From the NCBI GenBank assembly GCA_019634975.1, contig JAHCAI010000014.1, positions 40,532-104,531 of the forward strand: a DNA stretch of 64,000 bases, written 5' to 3'. Both the position numbers and the translations under genes were made by a program. Shown piece by piece: positions 8,768 to 16,841 of this stretch. The stretch's first letter is position 1; each line of letters opens with the position of its first letter. Under the pieces are notes generated by a model. The model did not search any database and had not been told where the DNA came from. It worked only from the letters and a program-made list of their open reading frames with translations. Origin of the DNA: Burkholderiales bacterium. GTDB lineage: Bacteria; Pseudomonadota; Gammaproteobacteria; Burkholderiales; SG8-41.

Positions 8768-8822
8768 GTCAACGTACTCCTGTCAGATCATCATGCCAGC
8801 AACCCATCCGTTCATCCAAGTC

Positions 8823-9308
8823 TTAATTGTCTTTTGGAATCACGATCTGGGTCTGGGTCACTATCGCCACACGCCGGCCGTCGGGATTGCTGATCGTCGT
8901 CTGCCACACCATCGTGGTGCGGCCGATGTGCATCGGCAGCGTGGTCGCGGCCAGCGTGTCACCCTCGCCCGCGGCGAAAAAATTGGTCTTCGATTCCAGC
9001 GTCGTCGTGCGGCAGCCCTCGGGCAGATTCGCCAGCGTGCCCATCGCGCCGAGGATGTCGGCGAAGGCCATCAGCACGCCGCCGTTGATGCGTCCGCTGC
9101 GGTTGATGTGGTCGGCGGTGACGCTCATCTCCGCGTCGATGCGTTTTTTCGACAGCTTGCGCAGACGGATGCCCAGCGCGCGGCCCATGCCCACTGACAG
9201 CGATTGTTCGATCATTGCGCGGTTCGCGGCCGGCAGGGTATTGGCCGGCAGCTTTGCGCCGGCCTTCGCACCCACGGATCGGAGCGGGGATTTCTTTTCG
9301 CGGGTCAC
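8823..9308 (-). CDS. PaaI-type hotdog thioesterase
   Basis: 161-residue hotdog-fold protein. The SGRINGGVLMAFADILG segment matches the HGG-type motif of the PaaI/YbgC thioesterase family (here NGG), which hydrolyses acyl-CoA thioesters; a basic N-terminal extension of about 25 residues precedes the fold. The start is GTG 9308 with AAAGGAATCG in front. The leader contains a TAAAAACAAATACTT element (9324-9338) shared with other genes of the window. It lies downstream of the aldolase in the same direction. The acyl-CoA substrate is not predictable. Confidence 0.78.
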   Translation of the reverse strand: MTREKKSPLRSVGAKAGAKLPANTLPAANRAMIEQSLSVGMGRALGIRLRKLSKKRIDAEMSVTADHINRSGRINGGVLMAFADILGAMGTLANLPEGCRTTTLESKTNFFAAGEGDTLAATTLPMHIGRTTMVWQTTISNPDGRRVAIVTQTQIVIPKDN

Positions 9309-9323
9309 TGCGATTCCTTTTTC

Positions 9324-9338
9324 AAGTATTTGTTTTTA
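9324..9338 (-). promoter_or_regulatory. AT-rich leader motif, copy 1
   Basis: Read on the minus strand this is TAAAAACAAATACTT, ending 15 bases before the GTG of the thioesterase. It matches 14 of 15 bases of the element before the gene at 16163. The role is unknown (promoter -10 region, translation enhancer or protein site). Confidence 0.45.
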
Positions 9339-9376
9339 AACATTATTTAAACCCGCCGGTCGCCGGCCAACACGGC

Positions 9377-10177
9377 TCAGCGCCGGTAGTCGGGATACAG
9401 CTTTTCCACCAGCGCGAGGCTCGCCACCCAGTCGCGGCTGTCGGAATCGTAGATGCCGGTGCGCCCGAATTTCGCGGCGCGTGCTTCACAGACCGCGGGG
9501 TCGGGCAGGATCAGCTTGGCGCCGCCGGCGAGCGCGCCGACCTGCGCGCGGCAGGCCAGTTCGAAGAAGTGGTGGTAAATGTAGGCTTCGGGCAGCGTCG
9601 TGCCGCAGACCAGCGCGCCGTGGTTCTCCAGCAGCATGACCCATTTGTCGCCCAGCGCAGCGGCGAGCCGGTCCGCGCCCTCGCGCGTGGTGTCGTCGAC
9701 CTCGTTGGGATAACGCGCGACACGCCTGTAGAAACGCATCGCCTGCTGCGTCAGCGGCAGCAGCCCCTGCTGCTGCGCCGACACCGCGAGGTTAGCCGGC
9801 GTGTGGGTGTGCACCGCGGCGTGAATGTCGGGCCGCGCCTTGAGCACCGCGGCATGCAGATTGTAGGCGGCGGGGCTCGCCTTGAAGGCCGAGCCTCCGA
9901 CCTGGCGGCCGTCGAGATCGTATTTCACCAGGTTCGATGCGGTCACCTGCTCCATCAGCAGGTTGTCGGCCTTGACCAGGAAATGCCCGGGCTCGCCGGG
10001 CACGCGCAGCGAGACGTGGTTGTAGGTCAGGTCCGCGAACATGAAGTGCCCGATCAGGCGGTGCGCCGCCGCGAGCTCACAGCGCGCCTGCCATTCCGCC
10101 GCACCGATGCGCGAGCGCGCGACCCGCGGCCGCGCGGTGCGGGTGACGGCGTGTTTCTGCTTGGCACGGGCGACCAT
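9377..10177 (-). CDS. Class II aldolase/adducin family protein
   Basis: 266-residue protein of the class II aldolase/adducin fold, a zinc-dependent aldolase/epimerase family. Visible landmarks are DLTYNHVSLRVP, the zinc-binding HTHT of AAVHTHTPANL, MLLENHG and the later YHHFFELAC with another His. ATG 10177 is chosen because the family homology begins soon after it; the longer frame starting at GTG 10252 adds 25 basic residues with no recognisable content. A thioesterase follows 68 bases downstream. The substrate is unknown; members act on sugar phosphates or on hydroxy acids. Confidence 0.85.
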   Translation of the reverse strand: MVARAKQKHAVTRTARPRVARSRIGAAEWQARCELAAAHRLIGHFMFADLTYNHVSLRVPGEPGHFLVKADNLLMEQVTASNLVKYDLDGRQVGGSAFKASPAAYNLHAAVLKARPDIHAAVHTHTPANLAVSAQQQGLLPLTQQAMRFYRRVARYPNEVDDTTREGADRLAAALGDKWVMLLENHGALVCGTTLPEAYIYHHFFELACRAQVGALAGGAKLILPDPAVCEARAAKFGRTGIYDSDSRDWVASLALVEKLYPDYRR

Positions 10178-10390
10178 GGCGGCAATCAGCCGGTGCCCGC
10201 CGGAACTGCAAAGGCGGCTTCCGGGCCGCGCGCGGGCCGTGCAAAGAACCACAATCCGGACATTCCCGGGACTTTCATCATGGCAGGAAAAACTTCATGG
10301 GGAGAACTGAATGGTAATGCCTAACTCATGGCCGGTAAAATCCATTGCATGCGCGCCGAAGGGGCGCGTCCACAATCCGGAGGAATAATC

Positions 10391-11140
10391 ATGGCGGCAG
10401 GCAGGGAACTCGAAGGCAAGGTTGCGCTGGTCACCGGCGCGGCGCGCAACATCGGACGCGCGATTGCGATCGCGCTGGCGGAAGCCGGCGCCACGGTCGC
10501 GGTCAACGCGCGTGTCGCCCGCGACGACGCCGAGGCAGTGGCGAAGGAAATCCGCGATGCCGGCGGCAAGGCAGAAGTGTTCATGGCCGACATTGCCGAT
10601 GGCAGGGCAGTCGATGCGATGGTCGCCGATATCGTCAAGCGCCACGGCAAGGTCGACATCCTCGTGCTCAACGCCTCGATCCGCAAGGAAACCGCCTTCA
10701 TCGACATGAGCTACGAGGAGTGGAAAAGCCTGCTGTCGATCACCCTCGACGGTTCCTTCTTCTGCACCAAGGCCTGCCTGCCCTCGATGATCAAGGCCGG
10801 CGGCGGCAGCATCGTCACCCTCGGCGGCATGACCGCGCTGTCCGGCGCGAAGAAGCGCGTGCACGGCTCGGTCGGGAAACACGGGCTGTGGGGCATGACC
10901 CGCGCGCTCGCCAAGGAACTCGGCGAGCACCAGATCAATGTCAACTGCGTGGCACCGGGCCAGATGGACACCGCGCGCGCCGCCGACCGCTCGGCGCGCG
11001 CCCCGGTCAGCAACGTGCCCATGGGCCGCCGCGCGACACCCGAGGAAGTCGCCGGCATCGTGCGCTACCTGTGCACGCCGGCTGCGCGGATGATCAGCGG
11101 CCAGCTGATCTATGTCGACGGCGGACAGCAGATGTTCTGA
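10391..11140 (+). CDS. SDR-fold protein lacking the catalytic tetrad
   Basis: 249-residue Rossmann protein with a normal NAD(P)-binding TGAARNIGRA motif (residues 15-24) and NAS at 94-96. The usual Asn-Ser-Tyr-Lys tetrad is mostly absent: the Asn position is Thr117, the Ser position Gly146, and the YxxxK Tyr is Gly159, with only Lys163 kept; a His158 stands next to the lost Tyr. It matches the second SDR at 15372 residue for residue around these sites. Start ATG 10391 follows GGAGG. It may be an SDR variant using His, or a non-redox binder. It converges with the ABC exporter 11 bases away. Confidence 0.88.
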   Translation: MAAGRELEGKVALVTGAARNIGRAIAIALAEAGATVAVNARVARDDAEAVAKEIRDAGGKAEVFMADIADGRAVDAMVADIVKRHGKVDILVLNASIRKETAFIDMSYEEWKSLLSITLDGSFFCTKACLPSMIKAGGGSIVTLGGMTALSGAKKRVHGSVGKHGLWGMTRALAKELGEHQINVNCVAPGQMDTARAADRSARAPVSNVPMGRRATPEEVAGIVRYLCTPAARMISGQLIYVDGGQQMF

Positions 11141-11151
11141 GCGGCAGCGGC

Positions 11152-12942
11152 CTACGCCGCCTCGTGCATGAATTGCAGCCGCGCGAGGTGGGCGTAGAGT
11201 CCTCCGGCACGCAGCAGTTCCTCGTGGGTGCCGGTCGAATGCAGGCAGCCGCGGTCGATCACCAGGATGCGGTCGGCATTGCGCACGGTGGCCAGCCGGT
11301 GCGCGATCACCAGCGTGGTGCGTCCGCGCGCGAGCCGCTCCAGCGCTGCCGCCACTTGGCGCTCGCTTTCCGCATCCAGCGCACTGGTCGCTTCGTCGAG
11401 CAGCAGGATCGGCCGGTCGGCCAGCAGCGCGCGGGCAATCGACAGCCGCTGGCGCTGGCCGCCCGAGAGCTTGATGCCGCGTTCGCCGAGGTCGGTGTCG
11501 AATCCCTGCGGCAGTGCTTCGATGAATTCAAGCGCGTTCGCCGCGGCGCAGGCCGCGCGCACTTCCTCGATTGACGCATCGGGGCGGCCGAAACGCACGT
11601 TCTCCGCGGCACTGGCCGCGAATATCACCGGATCCTGGGACACCAGCGCCACGGCCCGGCGCAACTGCAGCGGATCGCAGTGGCGGATGTCGGTGCCGTC
11701 GATGCGGATGCGGCCCGACTGCGGATCATAGAAGCGCAGCAGCAGCGCGAAGATCGTGGTTTTGCCGGCACCGGACGGTCCGACCAGCGCCACGCGCTCG
11801 CCGGGACGCACTTCGAAGGACAGATCCGCCAGTGCCGGCTGCTCGGGCCGCGTCGGATAGGCGAAACCGACGCCCTCGAAGCGGATCGCACCGCGCACCG
11901 GCTGCGGCAGCGCCGCTGGCGGCGGCTCCGCACGCAGCAGCGGCCGGGTGTCGAGCAGTTCCATCAGGCGTTCGGTGGCGCCGGCGGCGCGCTGGATCTC
12001 GCCCCAGACCTCGGATACGGTACCGGCGCCGCTGGCAACGATGCCCGCATAAAACACAAAGGCGGACAGTTCGCCGGCGCTGAGCCGTCCGGCAAGCACG
12101 TCGTGGCCGCCGACCCAGAGGATCGCGCCGACTGCGCAGAAGGCAATCAGCATCACCGAGGCGATCAGGAAAGCCTTGACGCGGATGCGGTCCACACCCG
12201 CGGCATGGGCGGCCTCGGTCACCGCATCAAAGGCGGCTCGGGTACGCGCCTCGTGGCCGTAGGCCTGCACGGTGCGGATCTCGTGCATTGCCTCGTCCAC
12301 CTGCGCCGACACCTCGGCAACGCGGTCCTGGTTCGCGCGCGACAGCCGGCGCACGCGGCGGCCGACGATCAGTATCGGCACCAGCGTCGCCGGCACCCCG
12401 AGCACGATCAGCGCAGCCAGCTTCGGGCTGGTCGCGAACAGCAGCAGCAACGCGCCGGCCATCATCAGCGCGTTGCGCAGGAACATCGACAGGCCGAAAC
12501 CGATCACCTGGCGCAGCTGATCGCTGTCGTTGGTCAGCCGCGACACGATGTCGCCGGTGCGCGAGGCATCGAAGAAGGCCGGCGACAGCGTCAGCACATG
12601 CGCGAACACCGCGCGCCGCAGGTCGGCGATCACGCGCTCGCCGACGCTCATCATGAGGTAGAAGCGCGTGAAGGTCGCGACCGACAGCACCACGGCCACC
12701 GCGATCACCCCCGCGAGCGCGGTGTTGAGCATCGCCGGGTTGCCGCTGCCGAAGCCGGAGTCGATGACGAAGCGCAGGCCCTGGCCCAGCGCAAGCACGC
12801 TGCCGGCAGCCACCACCAGTGCCACGAGGGCGATGGCGACCCGCCCGCGGTAGGGCAGCAGGAAGCGCAGCAGGCGCCTCAGCGGCGACACCACGGTGTG
12901 CGGGCCGGCGGCATTCACGGCGGCGATGTCGTTCGGGGCCAC
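11152..12942 (-). CDS. ABC exporter, fused permease-ATPase (MsbA/LmrA-like)
   Basis: 596-residue half-transporter of the inner membrane. The N-terminal six-helix ABC transmembrane domain (residues about 20-310) includes the SPAFFDASRTGDIVSRLTND coupling region. The C-terminal ATPase shows Walker A GPSGAGKTT, signature LSGGQRQRLS and Walker B ILLLDEATSALD. It exports lipids or drugs as a homodimer. The start is GTG 12942, eight bases after the lipoprotein stop, making it the last gene of a Bug receptor-hydrolase-lipoprotein-exporter run. It is near MsbA in layout, but no lipid A genes adjoin it, so no symbol is given. Confidence 0.92.
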   Translation of the reverse strand: MAPNDIAAVNAAGPHTVVSPLRRLLRFLLPYRGRVAIALVALVVAAGSVLALGQGLRFVIDSGFGSGNPAMLNTALAGVIAVAVVLSVATFTRFYLMMSVGERVIADLRRAVFAHVLTLSPAFFDASRTGDIVSRLTNDSDQLRQVIGFGLSMFLRNALMMAGALLLLFATSPKLAALIVLGVPATLVPILIVGRRVRRLSRANQDRVAEVSAQVDEAMHEIRTVQAYGHEARTRAAFDAVTEAAHAAGVDRIRVKAFLIASVMLIAFCAVGAILWVGGHDVLAGRLSAGELSAFVFYAGIVASGAGTVSEVWGEIQRAAGATERLMELLDTRPLLRAEPPPAALPQPVRGAIRFEGVGFAYPTRPEQPALADLSFEVRPGERVALVGPSGAGKTTIFALLLRFYDPQSGRIRIDGTDIRHCDPLQLRRAVALVSQDPVIFAASAAENVRFGRPDASIEEVRAACAAANALEFIEALPQGFDTDLGERGIKLSGGQRQRLSIARALLADRPILLLDEATSALDAESERQVAAALERLARGRTTLVIAHRLATVRNADRILVIDRGCLHSTGTHEELLRAGGLYAHLARLQFMHEAA

Positions 12943-12950
12943 GCGGGAGC

Positions 12951-13430
12951 TCAGGGCCGCCCCGCGGGCGGGACGTTGATGCGCACGACGAGCTGCGGGG
13001 ATTCAAGGGTCACCGCCGGCGGCTGCAGCGGCACGATCGCCAGCTCGTACTCGTCCTCGGCGCGCAGGTCGACGACGAACAGCAGTTGCCGCAGCGAGGA
13101 CGGCGGCGGGGAGCGGGGTCCGGCCGCGTCTTCCGGTTCGGGACTGTTGATGGTGAACTCGGCGGCCTGCAGCGTCCTGCCGCCCACGCTGAGCGTCGCG
13201 CGGTAGCGGTCCCAGCGGCCCGCCTCATCGCGCCGGCCCCAGGCGAAACCGGCATGGAGATCGAAGGCAACGGCATTCATCTGCGGCCGCAGCAGGATGC
13301 GCACCGTCTCGAAACCGCCGCCGGCGACCGGCTGCAGCGGTATGCGCGCGGCCTCTTCGCCACCGAACCAGCCCTCGCAGGCGGTCAGCAGCGCCGCCAG
13401 CGCCAGGGCGGCGCAGGCCCGTGCCCGCAT
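12951..13430 (-). CDS. Small lipoprotein of unknown function
   Basis: 159-residue predicted lipoprotein: a short signal peptide with lipobox LTAC (Cys18) followed by EGWFGGEEAARIP. The rest is beta-rich with no family I recognise (FETVRILLRPQMNAVAFDLH, then LRQLLFVVDLRAEDEYELAI). Its ATG 13430 overlaps the TGA of the upstream alpha/beta hydrolase by one base (TGATG), so translation is coupled. Position between the hydrolase and the ABC exporter hints at an envelope role, but nothing in the sequence fixes it. Confidence 0.7.
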   Translation of the reverse strand: MRARACAALALAALLTACEGWFGGEEAARIPLQPVAGGGFETVRILLRPQMNAVAFDLHAGFAWGRRDEAGRWDRYRATLSVGGRTLQAAEFTINSPEPEDAAGPRSPPPSSLRQLLFVVDLRAEDEYELAIVPLQPPAVTLESPQLVVRINVPPAGRP

Positions 13431-14221
13431 CAGCGGTCCACTTTGGCCAGGAAATCGAGCATGGCCTGGTTGAAGGCTGCCGGCTGCTCGACGTTGGAGA
13501 GGTGGGCCGCCGACGGAATGACCAGCAGCTCGGAGCCGCGCAGATTGGCCTGGATCTGGCGCGCCATCTCGGGCGGCGTGCCATGGTCCTGCTCGCCGAC
13601 GATGACCAGCGCCGGGCAGTCGATTTCCCTGAGGCGGTCGAGCACGTCGATTTTCGCGATCGCATCGCAGCAGCCGGCAAAGCCCGCGACCGGCGTGTTG
13701 CGGATGCCCTCGCCGATGCGCGCCATCACTGCGGGCTGTGCCTGGCGGTAGGGTTCGGTGAACCAGCGCGCAAGCGTGCTCTCGACCAGCGCGTCCATGC
13801 CCTGCGCGCGCGCAAGCTTCACCCGCTCGCCCCACATCTGTTCGGCATTGGGCGGCCTGCGGCTGGTGGTGTCGGCGAGCAGCATGCTGCGGAACACGCC
13901 GGGATATTTCAGCGCGTAGACCTCGCCGATCATGCCGCCCATCGACAGGCCGATCCAGTGCGTGCTGCGGATGCCCAGCGCGGCGAACAGGCCCTGCAGG
14001 TCCTCGGCCATCTGCTCCAGCGTGTAAGGACCCTCCGGTGCATCGCTCGCGCCGTGGCCGCGGGTGTCAAAACGCAGCACCCTGTAGCCGCGGGACACCA
14101 GCAGGCGCGCCTGCTCGTCCCACATCGACAGGTTGCTCGCCAGTGAGTGCGACATCGTCACCCAGGGCCCTTCACCCTCGACGACACAGTTGAGCTCGAT
14201 GCCATTGGTACTGATTTTCAT
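13430..14221 (-). CDS. Alpha/beta hydrolase (3-oxoadipate enol-lactonase-like)
   Basis: 263-residue single-domain alpha/beta hydrolase close in layout to PcaD-type enol-lactonases. The oxyanion region is MSHSLASNLSMWDEQ, FDTRGHGASD is typical of the group, the nucleophile elbow is GLSMGG with Ser93, the acid lies in IVGEQDHGTP and the His in SAAHLSNVEQP. Start ATG 14221 is 21 bases after the Bug receptor stop, so the receptor may import the ester or lactone it opens. Other pca genes are absent nearby, so an enol-lactonase role in the beta-ketoadipate pathway is possible but not shown. Confidence 0.85.
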   Translation of the reverse strand: MKISTNGIELNCVVEGEGPWVTMSHSLASNLSMWDEQARLLVSRGYRVLRFDTRGHGASDAPEGPYTLEQMAEDLQGLFAALGIRSTHWIGLSMGGMIGEVYALKYPGVFRSMLLADTTSRRPPNAEQMWGERVKLARAQGMDALVESTLARWFTEPYRQAQPAVMARIGEGIRNTPVAGFAGCCDAIAKIDVLDRLREIDCPALVIVGEQDHGTPPEMARQIQANLRGSELLVIPSAAHLSNVEQPAAFNQAMLDFLAKVDR

Positions 14222-14242
14222 GCGCTGATCCCCCTGCCTGTC

Positions 14243-15220
14243 CTACTGTGCCTTGATGTTGCCGGCTTTCGCCAGCTTCGTGAACAGCGCGACCTCGGCG
14301 GCAATCAGCCTGTCGAAAGCCTCCGGCGTGGTCGGACTCGGATCGAGTCCGATCGGCGCCCAGCGCCTGCGCAGCTCGGGCTCGCCCAGTGCGCGGGCGG
14401 TCTCGCGGTTGAGCTGCGCGATCAGCGGCCGCGGCGTCTTCGCCGAAGTCAGCAGGCCGAACCACAACACCGAGTCGTAGCCCGGCACGCCGGACTCGGC
14501 GATGGTCGGCAGGTCCGGCAGCAGCGCATCGCGTTTCAGCGAAGACACGCCGAGGCCGGTCAGCCGTCCCTCGCGCACCAGGCTCACCGCGTTGGCGATC
14601 GGCGACATGAAGAACTGCACGCGGCCGGTCATCGATTCGGTCAGCGCCTCCGGGATGCCCTTGAACGGGATGTGCACGACGTCTATCTTCGCCATGCTTT
14701 TCAGCTGCTCGGCGGCGAAATGGGTGCCGCTGCCGGTGCCGGCGGAGGAAAAATTCAACGCGCCGGGCTTCGCGCGCGCCGCGGCGAGCAGGTCCTTCAG
14801 GCTGCGGAATCCGCTCGTCGGTGAAGTCACCAGCACATACTTCGACACCGCCGACAGCGTGATGCCGGCCAGGTCGCGCTGCGCGTCATACGGCAGCCGG
14901 TCGTAGATCGCCGGTGCCACCGCATGCGCAGACGATACCGACAGCAGCGTGTAGCCGTCGGGATTGGCCGTGGCCGCGAGGTTGGCGGCGATGGTGCCGC
15001 CGGCTCCGGGACGGTTGTCGACAATCACCTGCTGCTTGAACTCCTCGGTCAGCTTCTGCGCGAGGTAACGCGCGGTGATGTCGGGTCCGCCGCCGGGCGT
15101 AAAGCCGACGATGATGCGTATCGGTTTGGTCGGGTACTCGCCGCCACCGGTCTGCGCAGCCGGCGCGGACGTGCCCGCGACGGCGACAGCGGCCGCAACC
15201 AGGCAACGTGTGAAGTTCAT
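14243..15220 (-). CDS. Bug (tripartite tricarboxylate-type) periplasmic solute receptor
   Basis: 325 residues. A signal peptide (MNFTRCLVAAAVAVAGTSAP) is followed by GEYPTKPIRIIVGFTPGGGPD, with the ligand Asp in GGGPD, then NRPGAGGTIAANLAA, NPDGYTLL and PFKGIPEAL. ATG 15220 has AAGGGGG upstream; the longer in-frame reading has no sense as protein. It is the first gene of a leftward run with the alpha/beta hydrolase, lipoprotein and ABC exporter, and is divergent from the SDR operon at 15372. Confidence 0.9.
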   Translation of the reverse strand: MNFTRCLVAAAVAVAGTSAPAAQTGGGEYPTKPIRIIVGFTPGGGPDITARYLAQKLTEEFKQQVIVDNRPGAGGTIAANLAATANPDGYTLLSVSSAHAVAPAIYDRLPYDAQRDLAGITLSAVSKYVLVTSPTSGFRSLKDLLAAARAKPGALNFSSAGTGSGTHFAAEQLKSMAKIDVVHIPFKGIPEALTESMTGRVQFFMSPIANAVSLVREGRLTGLGVSSLKRDALLPDLPTIAESGVPGYDSVLWFGLLTSAKTPRPLIAQLNRETARALGEPELRRRWAPIGLDPSPTTPEAFDRLIAAEVALFTKLAKAGNIKAQ

Positions 15221-15371
15221 TGTGCCCCCTTGTTTTCCGGCAATTGCCACAGGGCGCAGACTATACCAGCAGCAACCCCGCATCACAGCATCTGGACAGC
15301 CCGCGGATGCATCGCCTGCGCGGGCATTCCCCGTTATGCTTGCCGCTGCCCCGGGACATGGAGTCCAGTGA

Positions 15372-16124
15372 ATGAGCACAGCACCCGAACTCGCCGGCCA
15401 GGTCGCGCTGGTCACCGGCGCCGCCAAAAACATCGGCCGCGCAATCGCGCTCGAACTCGCCGCGGCAGGCGCAAAGGTCGCGATCAACACCCGCGCCTCG
15501 CGCGCCGAAGCCGAATCCGTCGCAGCCGAAATCCGCGCCGCAGGCGGAAAAGCCGCCGTCTGCATCGCCGACATCGCCGATGCCGGGGCCGTGCGGCGCA
15601 TGCACGCCGCCGTCGCGGCGGAGCTTGGCGCCATCGACATCCTCGTGCTCAATGCCTCGGTGCGCCGCGAGATCCCCTTCGAAACCATGGACTTCGGGGA
15701 ATGGCGGCAGGTGATGTCGATTTCGCTCGACGGCGCCTTCCACTGCGTGCAGGCCGTGCTGCCGGGCATGCTCGAGGCGGGCCGCGGCGACATCATCACG
15801 CTGATCGGCGACAGCGCGCTGACCGGCGCCGCCGGCAAGGTGCACAGCTCGGCGGCGAAAAGCGGGCTCGCCGGCATGACGCGCGCGCTGGCGCGCGAAT
15901 TCGCCGGCCGCGGCATCCGCGCCAACTGCGTGTCGCCCGGCCACTTCGACACCACGCGCGCCAATCCGCGCGCGCCGCGCCCCGATGCATCCGCGCACAT
16001 TCCCCTCGGCCGCTACGGCGATCCGCGCGAAATCGCCGCCACCGTGCGTTTTCTCTGCGGCCCCGGCGGCGGCTTCATCACCGGGCAGGTCATCCATGTC
16101 AATGGCGGCCAATGGATGTTTTAA
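15372..16124 (+). CDS. SDR-fold protein lacking the catalytic tetrad (paralogue of 10391-11140)
   Basis: 250 residues, collinear with the SDR at 10391. It has the cofactor motif TGAAKNIGRA at 15-24 and NAS at 94-96. The tetrad is degenerate in the same places: Ser117 for Asn, Gly146 for Ser, Ser159 for Tyr, with Lys163 kept and His158 beside the missing Tyr (VHSSAAK). Start ATG 15372 has GGAG about eight bases upstream. It heads a five-gene plus-strand operon with a carboxymuconolactone decarboxylase-like protein, a dioxygenase, a zinc alcohol dehydrogenase and a Bug receptor. Confidence 0.88.
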   Translation: MSTAPELAGQVALVTGAAKNIGRAIALELAAAGAKVAINTRASRAEAESVAAEIRAAGGKAAVCIADIADAGAVRRMHAAVAAELGAIDILVLNASVRREIPFETMDFGEWRQVMSISLDGAFHCVQAVLPGMLEAGRGDIITLIGDSALTGAAGKVHSSAAKSGLAGMTRALAREFAGRGIRANCVSPGHFDTTRANPRAPRPDASAHIPLGRYGDPREIAATVRFLCGPGGGFITGQVIHVNGGQWMF

Positions 16125-16131
16125 AACATTT

Positions 16132-16150
16132 AATAAAATCAAATACTTAT
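16132..16150 (+). promoter_or_regulatory. AT-rich leader motif, copy 2
   Basis: AATAAAATCAAATACTTAT lies in the 38-base gap between the SDR and the decarboxylase-like gene, 12 bases before the ATG. It matches 18 of 19 bases at 54140-54158 in front of an unrelated transporter. In a region of more than 60 percent GC such AT-rich identity is unlikely to be accidental. Confidence 0.5.
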
Positions 16151-16162
16151 GAGGACAACACC

Positions 16163-16738
16163 ATGAGCAGCATGCCAGCCGAACGTTTTCCCGCGATCCC
16201 GCCGGAGCAATGGACCGAGGAACAGAAAAAAGTCGCCGCGACCATCGCCGCCGGTCCGCGCGGCGAGTTGCGCGGCCCCTTCCTCGCGCTGCTGCGCAGT
16301 CCGGGGCTCGCGCAGACCGTGCAGCAGGTCGGCGAGTACCTGCGCTTCAAGTCTCCGCTCGACCGGCGCATTGCCGAGATGGCGACGCTGATCGCGGCGC
16401 GGCACTGGACGCAGCAGTACGAATGGCAGTCGCATTACAAACATGCGATGAAGGCCGGCCTCAGTCCGGCGATCGCGCAGGCCATTGCCGAAGGCCGCCG
16501 CCCGCAGGCCATGGCCACGGACGAGGAAGCGCTGCATGACCTGCTCACCGAAGTGCTGCACAACCACGGCGCCAGCGATGCCACCTACGAACGCGCGCGC
16601 AGCGTGTTCGGCGAACAGGGCGTGATCGAACTGATCGCGGTGGCCGGTTATTACGCGATGCTGGCGATGATCCTCAATGTCGGGCGCAAGGCGCTGCCGG
16701 CGGGGCAGCAAGCGATGCTGCCCTGGTTTCCACATTGA
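16163..16738 (+). CDS. Carboxymuconolactone decarboxylase-like protein
   Basis: 191-residue all-helical protein of the carboxymuconolactone decarboxylase/AhpD-like fold. The SPLDRRIAEMATLIAARHW and EWQSHYKHAMKAGLSP segments are the characteristic core; the CxxC of AhpD peroxidases is absent, favouring the decarboxylase-like branch. Start ATG 16163 follows GAGGACAACACC. It is the second gene of the operon, and its precise reaction is unknown: many genomic members in catabolic operons are uncharacterised. Confidence 0.8.
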   Translation: MSSMPAERFPAIPPEQWTEEQKKVAATIAAGPRGELRGPFLALLRSPGLAQTVQQVGEYLRFKSPLDRRIAEMATLIAARHWTQQYEWQSHYKHAMKAGLSPAIAQAIAEGRRPQAMATDEEALHDLLTEVLHNHGASDATYERARSVFGEQGVIELIAVAGYYAMLAMILNVGRKALPAGQQAMLPWFPH

Positions 16739-16841
16739 GAACTCCGCAGCCAGGCATGTGGAGCAAGGCTTGCAGCAGCCCTTGCACGGGTGGTTGAATG
16801 CAATCTGAAGAGACGGCGTTCAACGGGAGGAGGACCGTGCA

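Noticed and set aside
11152..12942. Naming the ABC exporter msbA
   Set aside because: The fold and motifs fit, but many half-exporters share them and no lipid A genes (such as lpxK) are adjacent.
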